Positions 1-11,199 of a stretch of DNA of 64,000 nt are shown here, in pieces. Numbering within the stretch: position 1 is the first letter of the stretch; every line of letters begins with the position of its first letter. Under the pieces are notes generated by a model, which saw nothing but the letters and a program-made list of their open reading frames with translations, made no database searches and was not told the DNA's origin. The position numbers were made by a program, and so were the translations under genes. Where the stretch lies: the NCBI RefSeq assembly GCF_907165205.1, contig NC_058190.1, positions 41,590,116 to 41,654,115 on the forward strand, read 5' to 3'. This stretch comes from Coccinella septempunctata (Eukaryota > Arthropoda > Insecta > Coleoptera > Coccinellidae).

Positions 1-571
1 CAATTTCTTGAAAAAATTGATTATTTTTCTTGAACAAAAACCTGATTTCTTTGTACAAAGGACAGGCAATTTTAGTGGAAAATTTCAACATGATTTTGTT
101 GGATTCATTGTTGTCTGAAACACTATATCCATCAGATTGAGACACCTTTTCAATAAAGGCCCGTGGATTATTTAGAAATAATTTGGTGATAAAAAAGAGG
201 CCTAATTCTCATGCCTTATTTGAAGTATAACTTTCCAAAAATTATGAGTGGGGGGATATAATCAAGATAACCAATGGATATGATATAAGCAAATAGTTTT
301 TCATGCGTTTTACTTTTATTAGTTGTTGTATTCAATAGGAATGTTTCATCTTTTTAGAGAGTGATAACTTCATGCCACAAGTTTTGGAATATGCGACTAT
401 AAAAAAACAACCATTTCTTACTGTTGAGATTTCATTTCAACTATTAAAAAGTTTCACATAGAACATGGATCAGATTAATTTTATTTTCCTTCTCATTCTG
501 AAGTGAAATTAATAATGATTGATATTTATGCTAAATAAGAAATATATTGTTCAATAAATACTGAAAATAAT
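1..571. other. AT-rich intergenic sequence
   Basis: No open reading frame, RNA gene or repeat could be recognised here. It lies downstream of the 3' end of the RLP24 gene. Confidence 0.5.
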
Positions 572-577
572 TTTATT
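572..577 (-). terminator. Candidate polyadenylation signal of RLP24
   Basis: On the minus strand this reads AATAAA, about 63 bases past the RLP24 stop codon, a usual distance for an insect 3' end. No transcript evidence is available, so the cleavage site is not fixed. Confidence 0.55.
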
Positions 578-639
578 TGACAGCAGATACTGATATTATA
601 TACAAAAAAAATTGATAGTTTTGCAAATGTAACGTGCAA

Positions 640-1218
640 TTACAAAGTAACCTCTCCACAGTCTTCGACCTCCATATCTTCTTCACTACTTTCTTTATCT
701 GCTTCCCTCTGTTTTTGTTCTTCTGCTTGTCTCTGTTTGAGCCCAGCTGCTGGAGATTTAATAAGTGCCATATCTCTTTGTACCTCCCTGACATCACGTG
801 TTTGTTCAATTTCTCTAGCGGCTCGCAACCTCTGCATAACGTGTAAGGCTTCTCTCTTTTCTTTGATGGATACAATATCTTTCATAGCTTCAAGCATTTT
901 CGCCATTTGTTCTCTGCTATATTTGAGAGGAATATTTCTCTTCTTTTCGAATTCGAAGGATGGATCCACTGCCAATTCTTTTCCAACAGTTTTCCTGTAG
1001 GCTTTGGTCCATCTAACTTTACGTGGGTTCTTCTTCTTTTTGAAGGCTGCATGGCATTTGGAACGGCAGAATTTGAAAATCTACAGAAAAACGGGGCAAT
1101 GATACACCATGAAAACGTAAATACATGCAATACTTACTTTTGAGTCATTTCTTACGAATTGAATCCCATGACCGGGATATATTTTGGAAGAACAAAAATA
1201 ACAAGTTTCTATACGCAT
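640..1218 (-). CDS. RpL24-like: Ribosome biogenesis protein RLP24 (RSL24D1 family), two exons
   Basis: RLP24 occupies the eL24 site on pre-60S particles in the nucleolus, activates the AAA ATPase Drg1/SPATA5, and is exchanged for ribosomal protein eL24 in the cytoplasm. I read exon 1 as 1218-1138 (27 codons, starting MRIETCYFC), a GT-AG intron at 1137-1081 (57 bp, GTAAGT donor, CTGTAG acceptor), and exon 2 as 1080-640 with the stop codon. The product is 173 residues, near the roughly 160-200 of the family. Residues 1-60 form the L24e zinc ribbon with Cys6, Cys9, Cys32 and Cys36. The segment [15 protein letters not shown] is a family signature, as is [13 protein letters not shown] further on. 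The C-terminal third is a charged helix with an acidic tail. The start matches the conserved MRIE N-terminus. The acidic ending separates it from eL24 itself. Identity is very secure; the intron fits without any frame adjustment. Confidence 0.96.
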
Positions 1219-1562
1219 CTTTGCTAGGAATTCTTTCTTAAAATTTTGTAAATATTCACACTTTCTTTTTGCACACTTTTATATTTTTAGAGGTTAGGCC
1301 GGTTAGGCTAGAGACCTAACCTAAATTTACAACCACGCACCTCGTTCTTCTTTTTCTTCTTACAGGTTATTCTGTGATTGCACCGCAATCAATATTTCTT
1401 GCACTGTTAATTAACAAAATCACAGCTTCTTTCATGTGTAATATACCTACTACAAAGAAATTATTGTTTCGAATATAAATAAATTTGAAGATATAATAAA
1501 GGCAGAATGAGAAATTATTTATGAGGTGCTAGGGTAGGCCACCCATTACGTCATTACTTATA
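1219..1562. promoter_or_regulatory. Upstream region of RLP24
   Basis: This is the 5' flank of RLP24 on the minus strand. It contains a small inverted pair, GGTTAGGC near 1292 and 1301 and GACCTAACC near 1313, within an AT-rich background. No TATA box is obvious at a usual distance. It is promoter by position only. Confidence 0.35.
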
Positions 1563-1747
1563 CAGGGTCGATAACTCTTTTGGGCTAGAAGAATTATTCA
1601 AACTTTGGCGGAATCGACTCTGCTTTTAAGCTAAGAATATAGTCAAAAATTTTAGGTTATGAGCTAATTGAAGTTGATTCCGCCAAAGTTTGAATCATTC
1701 TCCTAGTTCAAAGTTATAGACCGATAGAGCAATATCGACTCACCCTT
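1563..1747. mobile_element. Short MITE with TA flanks (about 185 bp)
   Basis: The ends are inverted: CAGGGTCGATAACTC on the left, and on the right the reverse complement begins AAGGGTGAGTCGATA. An inner inverted block, TTCAAACTTTGGCGGAATC, recurs in reverse at about 1677-1695. TA dinucleotides flank both ends. It has no coding capacity. The structure fits a Tc1/mariner-type MITE. Confidence 0.65.
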
Positions 1748-2865
1748 TACGTTTTGGAGATTCCAAATACTCATTTGTTCAAACAGCCGCGTCAGCTCGT
1801 CTTGTATTATTGCTTTTGGAGAACAAATAAACTGTAGTGCTGAATATTGCACTAAACTGTGGTGCTGAATATTGCACTACAGATTTCCTTTTACCATTCT
1901 CTTGGTACAGTGGAAACATGTCCTTGTCCAGGAATAAAAAAAAGAGCTGCATTTTTTGCTACGGTTGTTTTTGCTTGAGTTGACACATTCTTGAAGAATT
2001 TTGTGGATTTGCACTTATTTAGATATGACTAGCTACGAAGCTACACGATCTAGTTTAGCTCTGACTCATACTCATACTATACGGCTTCTTTTTGAGCTAA
2101 AATCAAGTTGTGTTGAACCCACACAAATCTCACAAACTTTGTGTAAAAAAGTGTTAATTGCTTTCACAAGAATCATTCGCTGCTTTTCTTGAATGTTTCT
2201 GAATATATGTTAGTCTACTGACTGACGTTTTCACCTTGGGATCTGGAAAACCATCATATTTGGAAAGTCCAGGTTGAAATTACAGTTTGGAAGAGCACAA
2301 TTTTTTGTTGGGACAGATTCGTTTAGCTTTTTCATGGCGAAAAACCCTGAATAAAATCAGATATTGAGGTTACTTGGCATACAGTTTTCCAGTAATGGAA
2401 GTTTAAATTTCACAAACACTTTTCCTTTCAAACGGAAAAAAATATCAGAGACGGAACCGAGATATTATAAAAATACCGGCACGCTGTTAAATTAGCAGCA
2501 TTTTTTATACTGTTAATGTATAACATAAACCACTTGTCCCCAGATTTCAGCATCGATCGAAGTGAAGTAAGCCGGTAATTATTCCGCAATAATGTGTTTT
2601 TAATATATTTCGTGTGCTGAATAACGTCCCAGATGGCGTGGGAGGCAGCTGTGGACCACATGCCACATGACGGTCGTCGGCGTCGGTTCAGCGCCCGTCG
2701 AGTTTTCGCGGCAGCTCTAGGGTCTGGCGTCCCGAACGTCGTTTGTTTTCTCGACGCACATATTGGTGCGTCCAGAAGCGAATTGTCGGATTTGGTCATC
2801 ACTTTTTGATAAAATCAATTACTCTCTCATCTACGACTTATAATAGTTATTTGTGTATAAAGGAC
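1748..2865. other. Non-coding stretch with a GC-richer patch at 2630-2770
   Basis: A 24-26 bp near-duplicate (GTGCTGAATATTGCACTA) lies at about 1837-1880. The patch at 2630-2770 is clearly richer in CpG than its surroundings. An ORF crosses it on the minus strand but resembles no family, so I do not call a gene. Confidence 0.4.
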
Positions 2866-2957
2866 GAAAAACTGTCTTTTGCTGTCGAGCCTGCAAATTG
2901 ATAGCAGAGGCATAGCCGAGGCTAGCAAGCAGGCGAGACACTATAGACAGTTTTTTG
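2866..2957. repeat. Imperfect hairpin with ~27-bp arms
   Basis: The left arm GAAAAACTGTC...GAGCCTGC pairs with the right arm GCAGGCGAGACA...GACAGTTTTTT, leaving a loop of about 35 bases. A third related block, ACAGTTTTTCGCC, follows near 2970. A TATAAA sequence lies just upstream at 2856-2861. It is probably a degenerate MITE; a promoter is not shown. Confidence 0.5.
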
Positions 2958-3367
2958 CCGAGGTGTATATTACAGTTTTTCGCCGACCTCACAAATTTTT
3001 ATGAAAGTAAGTACTCACTTGGGTGCTACAAATCCAACCTGGCCTCCTCATCTCTGGAGGAGTGTTACTCATATCCATATCGCTATCACTATTCACTATC
3101 CCATTCTTGATTATAATGAATACTTATATTCAAACTTTTCTGAAAATGAGATTGAAGATCAACCTCAAGGACTAGAACAAGTCTTTTTAATGTCAGACAG
3201 GTGAACAGTAGTTTACTTCCACCCACCTGAAGATGCTATTGTAATAGCGAAACACGTGTTTTGGCAAACAACTCATCTTAGTGGAAATCATATACCCATT
3301 CAGGACATGTATATCCATTGAATGTCCATTGGACGTACAAAATGGACATGACGGACATCCATTGTAC

Positions 3368-3761
3368 GTCCAGTTATGTACAATGTTTGGTCCAGAAAAC
3401 GTCCGACCCTGACTGGATTTAACATCCTATGGACGTATATATAGGATGTACAATGGACGTACAGACAGGATGTACATTGGACGTACATACAGGATGTACA
3501 TTGGATGTACATACAAGATATACAATGGACGTACATACAGGATGTCCAGTGGACGTACATAAAGGATGTACATTGGACGTACATACAGGATGTACAATGG
3601 ACGAATATACAGGTACGTCCATTGTACATCCGAACCTCACAGGATGTACAATGGACGAACATGCAGGTACGTCCATTGTACATCCTATAGGTACGTCCAT
3701 AGGATGTTAAATCCAGTGAGGTTCGGACATTTTCTGGACCATTCATTGTACATAAGTGGAC
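3368..3761. repeat. 24-bp minisatellite inside a foldback element
   Basis: About seven copies of a 24-bp unit (AGGATGTACATTGGACGTAC plus ATAC) run from about 3446 to 3612. Flanking arms at 3368-3440 and 3686-3761 are inverted copies of each other: GGATTTAACATCCTATGGAC on the left and CCATAGGATGTTAAATCC on the right. Because 24 is a multiple of three and the unit lacks stops, reading frames stay open on both strands; this does not indicate a gene. Confidence 0.8.
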
Positions 3762-4039
3762 GTTATTTGGGAGTCTCAAATGCCCATTTTATTGGGGTTA
3801 GCATTTTTTAATTTTGATTCGAAAAGGGTATTTTAAAATCCCACCTATCAACACATATATTCATTGATAATAATCATAAGGAAATTTGGATTATTGAAAA
3901 ATGAAATGCCTGGAAATGTTCAACATCTTTATGTGAAAAATTAAAATAAAATAAATTACAAGTAAGTATAATTTGAAGATTGGACTACTACCCCTATGAA
4001 AAAAACTAAACTACAAAAAAACTGAATAACAAAGAAGCA
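3762..4039. other. AT-rich spacer
   Basis: Nothing recognised here. Confidence 0.4.
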
Positions 4040-4075
4040 GATAATATATAGAGGTATATACCTCTATATATTATC
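4040..4075. repeat. Perfect 36-bp AT-rich palindrome
   Basis: The sequence is its own reverse complement over 36 bases, centred on GGTATATACC. It is followed by further AT-only dinucleotide runs. Confidence 0.85.
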
Positions 4076-5731
4076 TATATATTATATTATATAATTCTGT
4101 TTTTAGTTCTATTTTTATTGGTATATATTGACATGAATTTATGACGTAACTAATGAGGAAGTTTAATTTGATGCATTTTGAATAGTTTATAACTTGAAGA
4201 TAAATCTTTTTTGGTCCTAAATTTGCCGCAGCACTAAATCCTTGTTCACATAAATAGGAAGATGGAAATGCTATTAAGAATCGTTGAAAATCAAACCTAG
4301 GTACTGTTTTGAAATCGGCATTTGCAGCAAGTTCCCGTCATTCTTGAATTCAATATTCAATTCCCAATTTGTCAGTTCTTTCCAATCTTCTTCTTATCAG
4401 GATGATACTGTTGTTACCTAATGCAAATGCAATCCACTGCATGTCCTATAGAAATACGTATAGATTTCCGACCCAAATGATTGCAATACCTACAATAATG
4501 ACAAAAATTAAACTTACCTTGTGTTCACTTTGAAATGGAAAAAGTTGGAATATTTTAAAGATTTTGTGATTGATGAACTTCCAAATGAAATAAACAGCGT
4601 TTTTCCTTTGTGCTGATATTCCAGAGTAAACTGTAAGTGTGAATAGAAACAATCGACCATTCATCAACACAACTTTTTATCCCGATCAACCAGTAATGAA
4701 CTCTGTTTCATCGAGGTAGTATGCATAATTTATATTCGTAAGCATCTTATGAAGAAAACTTCGAGATTATTATTATTCAAGGTAATAATTCCTTCCCGTT
4801 TAGTCCTCATTATCCTCAATTGGAAATGGCAACACAATTTTTCAATTCTGGTGTTATTGGATGAAATTATGAAGTGATAAATTGATCCCACTGTTGAAGA
4901 GAATCAATATAATGAAAAAAGACACTATTTGTGGAAGGTAACTTTGTATTTTGTATGAATTTTCTTCTTCAATTAGAGGTGATTCCAAAACAGTGGAAAA
5001 TTTGTTGTGAGTAGAATGGACTGGAAATAATGTTATTTTGTCGTTTCAATTTGTGTTAGTTCAACTGTAAATTCGCCAAATTTCAACCAATGCTTCGATG
5101 ATCGCCTTCTTGATGATGAAACGCATGTATTAAATAAGGTTAATTCATCAGTGAAGAAGATTGCACCGTCAAACTTTCCTCAATATTGACGGTTATCATG
5201 GTTATCACATAAGAATTACATATGTTTTAGAAAGCAATCTGAAATTCTTGGAATGATTATATTGTCATTGCTCGGACAGTAAGTATTTTCCAAAACTTTC
5301 TCTTCACTGTTTAATTTGTCAACTCAAGCTCCAATAGGGCTTAGTATTCAGCCTTCAATAATCTGTAAGTAAAAAGATTATGTACTTAATTAATGGGAAA
5401 AAAAGTTATATAGATGCGGTGGTTTTATGCATGATGTTTCATGTTTCTATGAATAGTCGATCAACCTTATTGTTTCCTTAAAAATGTACAAAAGTAACAA
5501 CTTAGCCTTCCTTTTGTAATTACGATAGATTAATAGAACAGATTAGTAACGTCAACGGCAGGTAGGGGTGGATTCTGAATGAAATATTCATCTTTATTTC
5601 ATGTAGAATTATTTCATAACTAGCTCAACTCATAATTCAATTTATTTATGCCGTGAAATAAGAGGTTGCAAAATGGCGTAGGCGACGGTTCAAGCAAATA
5701 TACTTTAATTCTTATTCAAAGTGGTTTTTGT
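4076..5731. other. AT-rich sequence without recognised features
   Basis: Short ORFs occur, including a hydrophobic 74-codon one on the minus strand at 4446-4670, but none has a family signature. I see no RNA gene or clear TIR element. Confidence 0.4.
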
Positions 5732-5876
5732 GTCATCGTCTGTTCTCACAAAAAAAAGGTATGGAATAATTGTGCTTTCTAGCTAATATTATACGTATAT
5801 CACGACGATCGAATGAAAATATTAGCTAGAAAGCACAATTATTCCATACCTTTTTTTTGTGAGAACAGACGATGAC
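5732..5876. repeat. Perfect hairpin: 59-bp arms, 27-base loop
   Basis: Arm 5732-5790 and arm 5818-5876 are exact reverse complements, including an (A)8/(T)8 run. The loop at 5791-5817 contains TACGTA and CGATCG. The exact identity implies a very recent inverted duplication, a young foldback insertion, or an assembly error. Confidence 0.9.
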
Positions 5877-5883
5877 GTTGTGA

Positions 5884-6225
5884 AGAGCTGCTGTCAGACT
5901 GAGTAGGAAAAAAATTACCAAATTTTGGCGATCGATTGTGGCTGAACCATTTGTATAATTCAAACGATTTTGATGTCATTTGAAAGGCTATTTTCTCTTT
6001 TACAAAAGAAGTAGTCACGAATTTTTTGTCTGATGCACACTCCTCAGTGAAAAACTGAAAATTGTGAAAAAACAAAAAAGCGCGAAAATTCGGCGTCCCC
6101 AAAAGCTAAACAGCTGGCAGAAAATTGTCGCAAACTTCACTATGAAGTTGTAATGCCCTTCATCGTTTGGAACCATTTTCAGTTTGTTAGCAATCTTCAC
6201 GAAGCACGGCTCTTTTTCGACCTAA
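5884..6225. repeat. Dispersed repeat family H, copy 1
   Basis: The same segment recurs in reverse orientation at 43735-44015 and in part at 45140-45340. Shared blocks include GCGATCGATTGTGGCTGAAC, AAACGATTTTGATG with CATTTGAAA, and TCGTCGC-like endings near the GAGCCGTGCTT block. No coding capacity or TIR was seen, so its class is unknown. Confidence 0.7.
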
Positions 6226-7082
6226 TTTGCCTGGACCAATACCCTATTTTATTCATGGCCATATCTGCCGTGAGATCCTTCTTATGATGAAAAGTTTCTT
6301 TATTCGAATTTATGGTCTTCCAGATGGATGATTATATGGTGGCAGCCTATATAATAAACGGACATCCAGCTGTTGGAGGTGTGAGAATCGGATGTTACAG
6401 ATCTGGGCCATATCCCACCTATAAATATTTCGATAGAAATCTTGGTGAAAGGAAAATACGAACCCCGATCGTCTCTGGCGCGCGGGGCAAGGAGAACCGT
6501 GAAATGAGAGGGCGCGTTAAAGCAGAAAGAGTGCATTTGAAGGGTGTACGGTCGCCATATTGGAAAACAAATTGCACGCGCTGGTCCTGACAGCCGCTAG
6601 ATGTCTCAAAGAACGGACTCACAAAGCGGCTTCTGACGCTGACAACTTCAACAAGTTCTAGTTGGCGGCGAGGCGGCATCGTAGCGTTTGTTCGTTGCCG
6701 AAAAACAACTGCTCGACTTATTACGTCGCTTTCCAGATTGAAAGTCCGAAACACACTCCGTTACATACACTCGTAATTCATTCCCGAATTCAACTTATTA
6801 TTTTCTTTCGAACGAATCGATGGGGAGCAGATTGAAAACATATCCCGATGTGCCAGTTACAGGTTTTCAGGGATTTTTCATTCGATAAATCGGCAGGGGG
6901 CACACGAGTTTTAATTGTCGATTCCGTGGAATATATCGGTTGGGAATGAAACAATAGGTACTTTTTTTGTTCTCTTATAATTTAGAAATGTTTCGGTAAA
7001 AATTGGTAGAAGCCACCTTGTTTCGTTATTCGGATAATGAACCTTTGAAATTTTTTTTACAGTTCACATTTTCAGACATGTA
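6226..7082. other. Non-repetitive stretch, GC-richer at 6460-6680
   Basis: ORFs on both strands overlap here (up to 111 codons), but none resembles a protein family. It could hold regulatory sequence or unrecognised exon sequence. Confidence 0.35.
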
Positions 7083-7697
7083 CAGGGTGGGCAAAATTCT
7101 TTCTCTACTGAGGAGATCTCTAGAACTATACATGCTAGAAGAACACTGATAACACATTCTCGATGTCTTTTTTCATGACTAATCCAAATCTGAAAATAGA
7201 ATCGGCCTATCATTTTTAGATTTTGAGTTATAAACAAAAATTGAGATTTTCACGATTCCGAAAACTTCTCACACCTTTTTTGTCTTTGAAGGTACAGATC
7301 TGAAGATTAAACCTTCTTAGGCACTTTCATACGTAGAATCTACTGACAAAAGATTTTTTCTCAATTTAAAAATAACAAATTCAACGAAAGTTTGCATTTA
7401 AAAAAATGAAAGTTCACCTAATGATTCGAAATGAAAAAATATTTTGAGCTCGTCAGTTAAATCTACGTAAAAAAGTACCTGTAGAAGGTTCAAGTTTCAG
7501 ATTTATAACATCAAAGACAAAAAAGTTATAAAAACTCTACGAAATTGTCAAACTCAAAAACGAAGTATCGTAGGAGGCTGCGGTTTTCACCATTCTTTGT
7601 TTCTCCGAAAAAGAGCACGGAAATGTGTCTTCCGTTTACTAGTATCTGCTATAGTTCTCGAGATCCTCTCAGTAAATAACGTATTTTGCCCACCCTG
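7083..7697. mobile_element. MITE family A, copy 1 (TA-flanked, 615 bp)
   Basis: It starts CAGGGTGGGCAAAATTC and ends with TTTTGCCCACCCTG, an inverted pair, with TA on both sides. A copy at 22682-23275 matches along its length. Internal half-palindromes (TTGAGTTATAAAC against AAACTCAAAAACG) make it largely self-complementary. No transposase is encoded. Confidence 0.85.
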
Positions 7698-7699
7698 TA

Positions 7700-8020
7700 C
7701 AGGGTAGGCTAAATTGGTGATACCTGAACTACAACTATTCAACCCGAAGAAATACAGGAAAATGAATGTGCCATTGATATTGTCCTTTTTCGAGAAACTA
7801 ATAATGCCATCAGCTGCATTCCTCTATCTTCTATTGTTTTCGAGTTATAGGCCAAAATTGAAATTTGGGCGATTTCAACTTTCGTAATTATCTCCGTTTC
7901 TGTTTGTGCTAGGATTTGTTAAAGTATAAACATTATGGAGGCACTTTTTTGATGGCCATCCTGTGGCTTACCATGATTTTTCCGAACAGGTTTATTTGCT
8001 GAGCTATTACATAAAGTTGT
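7700..8020. repeat. Dispersed repeat family C, copy 1
   Basis: It begins CAGGGTAGGCTAAATTGG exactly at the TA that ends the preceding MITE. It matches 53131-53440, sharing TGGTGATACCTGAACTAC-type and GGGCGATTTCAACTTT blocks. A right terminus was not found, so it may be a truncated TIR element. Confidence 0.7.
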
Positions 8021-8184
8021 ACCACACTCTGTATATCATTCTACCACAGTCTAGGTCGAACGGATTTCTTATCATGTGTTGTAGTATATCACAATTTGTC
8101 GCCAAGAACATTTTCGTTAACTTCTTGTATCTGGCAGGAAAATTTGTAAAGTAACAGATGAATGGGTTACTCACCTCTAATATA

Positions 8185-8600
8185 CAGGGTGAGTCTTTGA
8201 CTCGTACAAATATTTTAACAATAGATTCTTGGGATCGAAAGAAACACTTTTTCCTATACCATTTTTTCTTATTCCCTGATATGAAGATATAGCATTTTAA
8301 GTTTTCATAATGAGCTGTACCACTCCTGGAAAAACAAAATAACCTTCAGAATAACTAGCTAACTCGGTGACAGTACACCCCTGTGGATCTTTTAAAGAGA
8401 GTAGTATTCAGCTCAAGTACCCAATTTCTCGAATTTCACAGATATTGTTAATTTTTTGAACATCAAATTAGGTACTCGAATAGCGCATCATACGAGAAAA
8501 TATGAGGAACACCTACTTTCATTTTACAAAACGTTCAAATATTCATCAAATATCGTTTCAAGAATTGGGTTCTTTGGTATTTTTATATATCTTGGTCTAA
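8185..8600. mobile_element. MITE family B, copy 1, truncated
   Basis: The left end CAGGGTGAGTCTTTGACTCG is followed by sequence shared with the complete copies at 23278, 28247, 31685 and 37101. The right half, including the inverted end, is missing. Confidence 0.8.
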
Positions 8601-9229
8601 AGTTATCCAATCTCAATTTTTTTATAATTCAACATTAAACTCAACTGCGAATTTCATATTCGAAAAGACTGAAAGAACTGATTCTTTTCGAAACGTGAAA
8701 ATTCTTCGCAAAATCTGAAGTCAACGAGGGAGCTTTTCGTGCGTTTTTCAGTTTTGACATCCGAGGTAAATTGAATTTTTATCGAAGTTAATTCGTACAA
8801 GAGGTCAGGGGTTCTAATAGGAGAAGAAAGCCTCTACACTGCAGCATTGTGGGCCTAATGGTTTTTGCCCGCGGCATTCTTCGACAACAGGCTGAAGAGG
8901 TTCCGGTTTTTCCTGATAGTGACAGGTGAAAAATCACCTCTTCAAACCTCTGGTTTCTTTCAGCTACTTCAATTTTGGCTATTCCGAGATGTTCATGCAT
9001 CGGACAGTGGATCTTAATTGCGTCCTCTGATATTCATGAGGAAGTAATGAGACTTCTTGTATTCTTCGATTGAAATATAAATGTGCAAGTTTGAATTTAT
9101 TGCCCGTTCCGTATGAATCAAACAATCGTGGAGCTAAATTATATGAATATTGCATATTGGAAATTCTGTAAGGTGTTTATTGATAAGATATATAGGTGTA
9201 TTTTTATAATTGTAATGTGAGGTAGGTAT
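8601..9229. other. Unassigned sequence
   Basis: No gene or element recognised. A 70-codon minus-strand ORF at 8788-9000 has no family features. Confidence 0.35.
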
Positions 9230-9950
9230 AGGTTGGAAAGAAAACTACTTTGAAACATTGAAACTTATTCTTATATGAAGAGGAAAATGGAATCATTTTT
9301 CGATATTCGAAAGAATATTTATCAAAGAGTAACTCTTCTAGTAATGAATCTCGTTTGGTCTAGATGAATTTTTAACTGACCCCATCTTTATCGGAATTTT
9401 TTGAAGGTCAACTTTTGAAACGCGTATCTCACAGAAAAGTCATCGCAGATCTAAATATGATACATATTCTGAAAGAGCAACTCTTCTTGTAATAAATCTG
9501 AAAATTTCATCCATCTCGGCGCAACTGTTCGGTCTTGTCGAATTTTTAACTAACCCATATTTTTCAGGATTTTTCGAAGGTCAGCTTTCGAGTCGTTTAT
9601 CTCTCAATAAAAGTAACCGTAGATCTAAATCTGATACACATTCTGAAAGAGCAACTCTTCTAGTTATTAATTTCAAGATTTCATCCATCTCACAAGCATT
9701 CGGTCTTGAGGAAGTTTCAACTGACCCCATCTTTGGGAATTTTTCGAAGGCCAACTTTAGAGTCGCTTATCTTCCAGGAAAATCATCGTAGATCTAAATG
9801 TGATACATATTCTGATAAAGCAACTATTCTAGTAATAAATTTGAGAATTTCATCCATTTCGGCACAACCGTTCGGTCTTGAGGGACTTTTAACTGAATCC
9901 AACTTTTTAGGAATTTTTTGAAGGTCAAATGTCGAGCGTTTTTGGATGAA
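9230..9950. repeat. ~173-bp tandem repeat, about four copies
   Basis: The TTTGGTCT/TTCGGTCTT landmark recurs near 9354, 9529, 9699 and 9872. Each unit carries TTTTTCGAAGGTCA-like, ATCGTAGATCTAAAT-like and AGAGCAACTCTTCTAGTAAT-like blocks. Single or partial units occur at 39030-39190, 59020-59135 and 59975-60050, so it is also dispersed. Confidence 0.8.
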
Positions 9951-11199
9951 ATTTATAGATTTGATCGTTTTTAATTTTGAAAAACCACCAAGTGTTTTGT
10001 TGTCGTTAGATCTGCCGTGCCGTTCGTCGAATTTCCCGATGAAAATCGCAATTGGCTGCATCGACGGTGCATGCGTCAAAACGGTTCTTGCACCGCTTTT
10101 CAGGAGTTCAGCAGTTTTCAGCGCTCAGTTTCCCGCAGTTCACAACGACGGAAGGGTGCATCAGGTCGACCCTATAACATCCGATTAGCACGAGCTTTCC
10201 GCGCTTCGCATGTCAGCCGGCTAATTTTCTTCGGGAGTCTAGAAAAACACCTGCGTGCCATTGTAAGAGCAGAAAAGAAGTGTGCTTGAACTTATGAAGA
10301 GGGTAGGTGAGACTTGTAGAGGAAATTTCCATTTTCTTTCTTATTTTTATTGTAGCATGAATGGAAACAGGTGTTTTGAAAGGGTTGTTAAGTTATATTC
10401 AGCATAACGAGGAATGTTTTAGCTGTTTCTCCCTTATAGCGCACCTGGAGGAATAAAAATTTCATCGATATAGTCAAATTCTACCTAGATATCTGTATGA
10501 ATATCATAGTTTGTTGTTGAGTTACTCCAGTGTATATTTCATGTACTTGACGTTATGGGTGATATTTAGAAATATTTTCCATTAACTATTCCTTTGCGTA
10601 TTTAGTCACCTGAAATAAATATCACTTTTGAATTTAACACTTTACTTTATCTCTCAAATTCGAAAACAACATGGTAATGGCTTCATTATATCATATCCGA
10701 TACTGCAATAAAATGGGAAACTTGAATCATAAACAGTTAAACAATAGCAGTTTTCAACTATTACCTCACAGAAATGTCACTATAGGATTACTATTATAGA
10801 AATATTAGGTAAAATGTTTTACATAACTTTCCGATTTCGAAAAAGCAGTAGGTGTAGTGTACATGAATAGAAATAATGAAAATGAAGGAAGCACTGGCAT
10901 GCAGACAGGACGACGCAGACTAGCCAGACCGGTCACCCATCCACTGAACTGTACTCGAAGAACGCTGCTTAGCTTTCAGAATTTTTTCCAATATAACCAT
11001 TACTTTGCTGTTGATAACGTCATCTGGCAACAAGTTTCTGAGAAAATAAGTATGCTTTTCGAGAAATGATGAGGGCAACCAAATCCTTTGAATCCATTTC
11101 GGCAAAAATTTCGAAAATATCAGATATTATGGTAAATTATCCTATGCTGATGAGAGTGATGACACAGCCACTGCGTACTTTACCGAGGAAAGAGGAAGG
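9951..11199. other. Unassigned sequence
   Basis: A GC-richer patch at 10010-10260 carries overlapping short ORFs on both strands with no recognisable protein. The rest is AT-rich. Confidence 0.35.

Noticed and set aside
2428..2802. 124-codon minus-strand ORF
   Set aside because: No family resemblance; only the CpG-richer part at 2630-2770 keeps it open.
3300..3779. 159-codon minus-strand Cys/Tyr-rich ORF and overlapping plus-strand ORFs
   Set aside because: Produced by a 24-bp tandem repeat lacking stops in several frames, not by a protein gene.
4446..4670. Hydrophobic 74-codon minus-strand ORF as a membrane peptide
   Set aside because: Hydrophobic composition is expected from T-rich sequence; no signal of selection or family match.
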